The notes beneath the pieces are model-generated. The model had not been told where the DNA came from, searched no databases, and saw only the letters and a program-made list of their open reading frames with translations. Below are positions 13,023 through 13,127 of a stretch of DNA of 13,127 bases, in pieces; the stretch's first letter is position 1, and each line of letters opens with the position of its first letter. Source of the DNA: Chitinophagales bacterium (GTDB lineage Bacteria > Bacteroidota > Bacteroidia > Chitinophagales > UBA10324); contig JAJAYG010000120.1 of assembly GCA_026786335.1 (NCBI GenBank), positions 1-13,127 of the forward strand, in the 5' to 3' direction. The translations under genes and the position numbers were made by a program.

Positions 13023-13127
13023 CTATAGTTTCAACCTATGTGGATCCTGCCTTGTATCCCAAAATGTGATTAATATAATTTCATTCTTTTTCACCCGATA
13101 GATCAGCAGGTTTTGTTTTGTAATTAA
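13023..13127 (-). CDS. RelE/ParE-family toxin, C-terminal fragment at window edge
   Basis: The minus strand reads an open frame from the right edge to a TAG at 13023-13025, giving the last 34 residues of a protein. They contain LIYRVKKNEIILITFWDTRQ and end DPHRLKL. This pattern (YRV, a basic turn, a hydrophobic strand, then DTRQ-P-x-x-L) is the typical C-terminus of ParE/RelE toxins of type II toxin-antitoxin modules. The rest of the toxin and any antitoxin gene lie beyond the window. It converges on the agmatinase-family gene with 22 bp between the stops. Whether the toxin poisons gyrase (ParE) or cuts mRNA (RelE) cannot be told from this part. Confidence 0.75.
   Translation of the reverse strand, partial: LITKQNLLIYRVKKNEIILITFWDTRQDPHRLKL

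Overview
The window reads as ordinary chromosome of a Bacteroidota bacterium, probably a free-living or environmental member of the Chitinophagales/Sphingobacteriales type. The signs are: two predicted secreted proteins with type IX secretion (T9SS) C-terminal sorting domains; A+T-rich intergenic DNA; starts without Shine-Dalgarno sequences; several TAnnTTTG -7 promoter boxes; a futalosine-pathway menaquinone gene; and a CcmE of the CxxxY type. I assign the phylum with good confidence; anything finer is a guess.

Layout. On the minus strand at the left edge, a 6-pyruvoyl-tetrahydropterin-synthase-type gene is followed by folE, which runs off the window; together they make a pterin from GTP. 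Divergent from them is mqnB (futalosine hydrolase, plus strand), whose upstream region carries a GAACTTT heptamer array. mqnB converges on a minus-strand cluster read from right to left as adrenodoxin-type ferredoxin, iscX, kdsC, and a UbiA-family prenyltransferase. Upstream of that lie two genes for T9SS cargo proteins. One has 775 residues with seven exact ~60-residue repeats (a likely seven-bladed beta-propeller), a MopE-like metal-binding segment and PKD-like domains. The other has 274 residues and an unrecognised N-terminal domain. The 410-bp gap before the 274-residue gene is rich in inverted repeats. Further right, again on the minus strand, is a ccmE-ccmF-DUF2520 operon for cytochrome c heme delivery. 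A 396-bp divergent region with hairpin repeats then separates ccmE from a plus-strand agmatinase-family gene. At the right edge the last 35 codons of a RelE/ParE-family toxin gene are visible on the minus strand.

How the genes fit together. Respiratory and cofactor functions dominate: menaquinone (MqnB, possibly the UbiA enzyme), cytochrome c maturation (CcmE, CcmF), Fe-S metabolism (ferredoxin, IscX) and pterin synthesis (FolE, PTPS). Envelope functions are KdsC (lipopolysaccharide Kdo) and the T9SS proteins. I found no mobile element, CRISPR array, tRNA or rRNA, and no convincing evidence of a new multi-gene system. The least explained parts are the 274-residue secreted protein with its structured upstream region, and the hairpin-rich divergent region next to ccmE, which could encode a small RNA.
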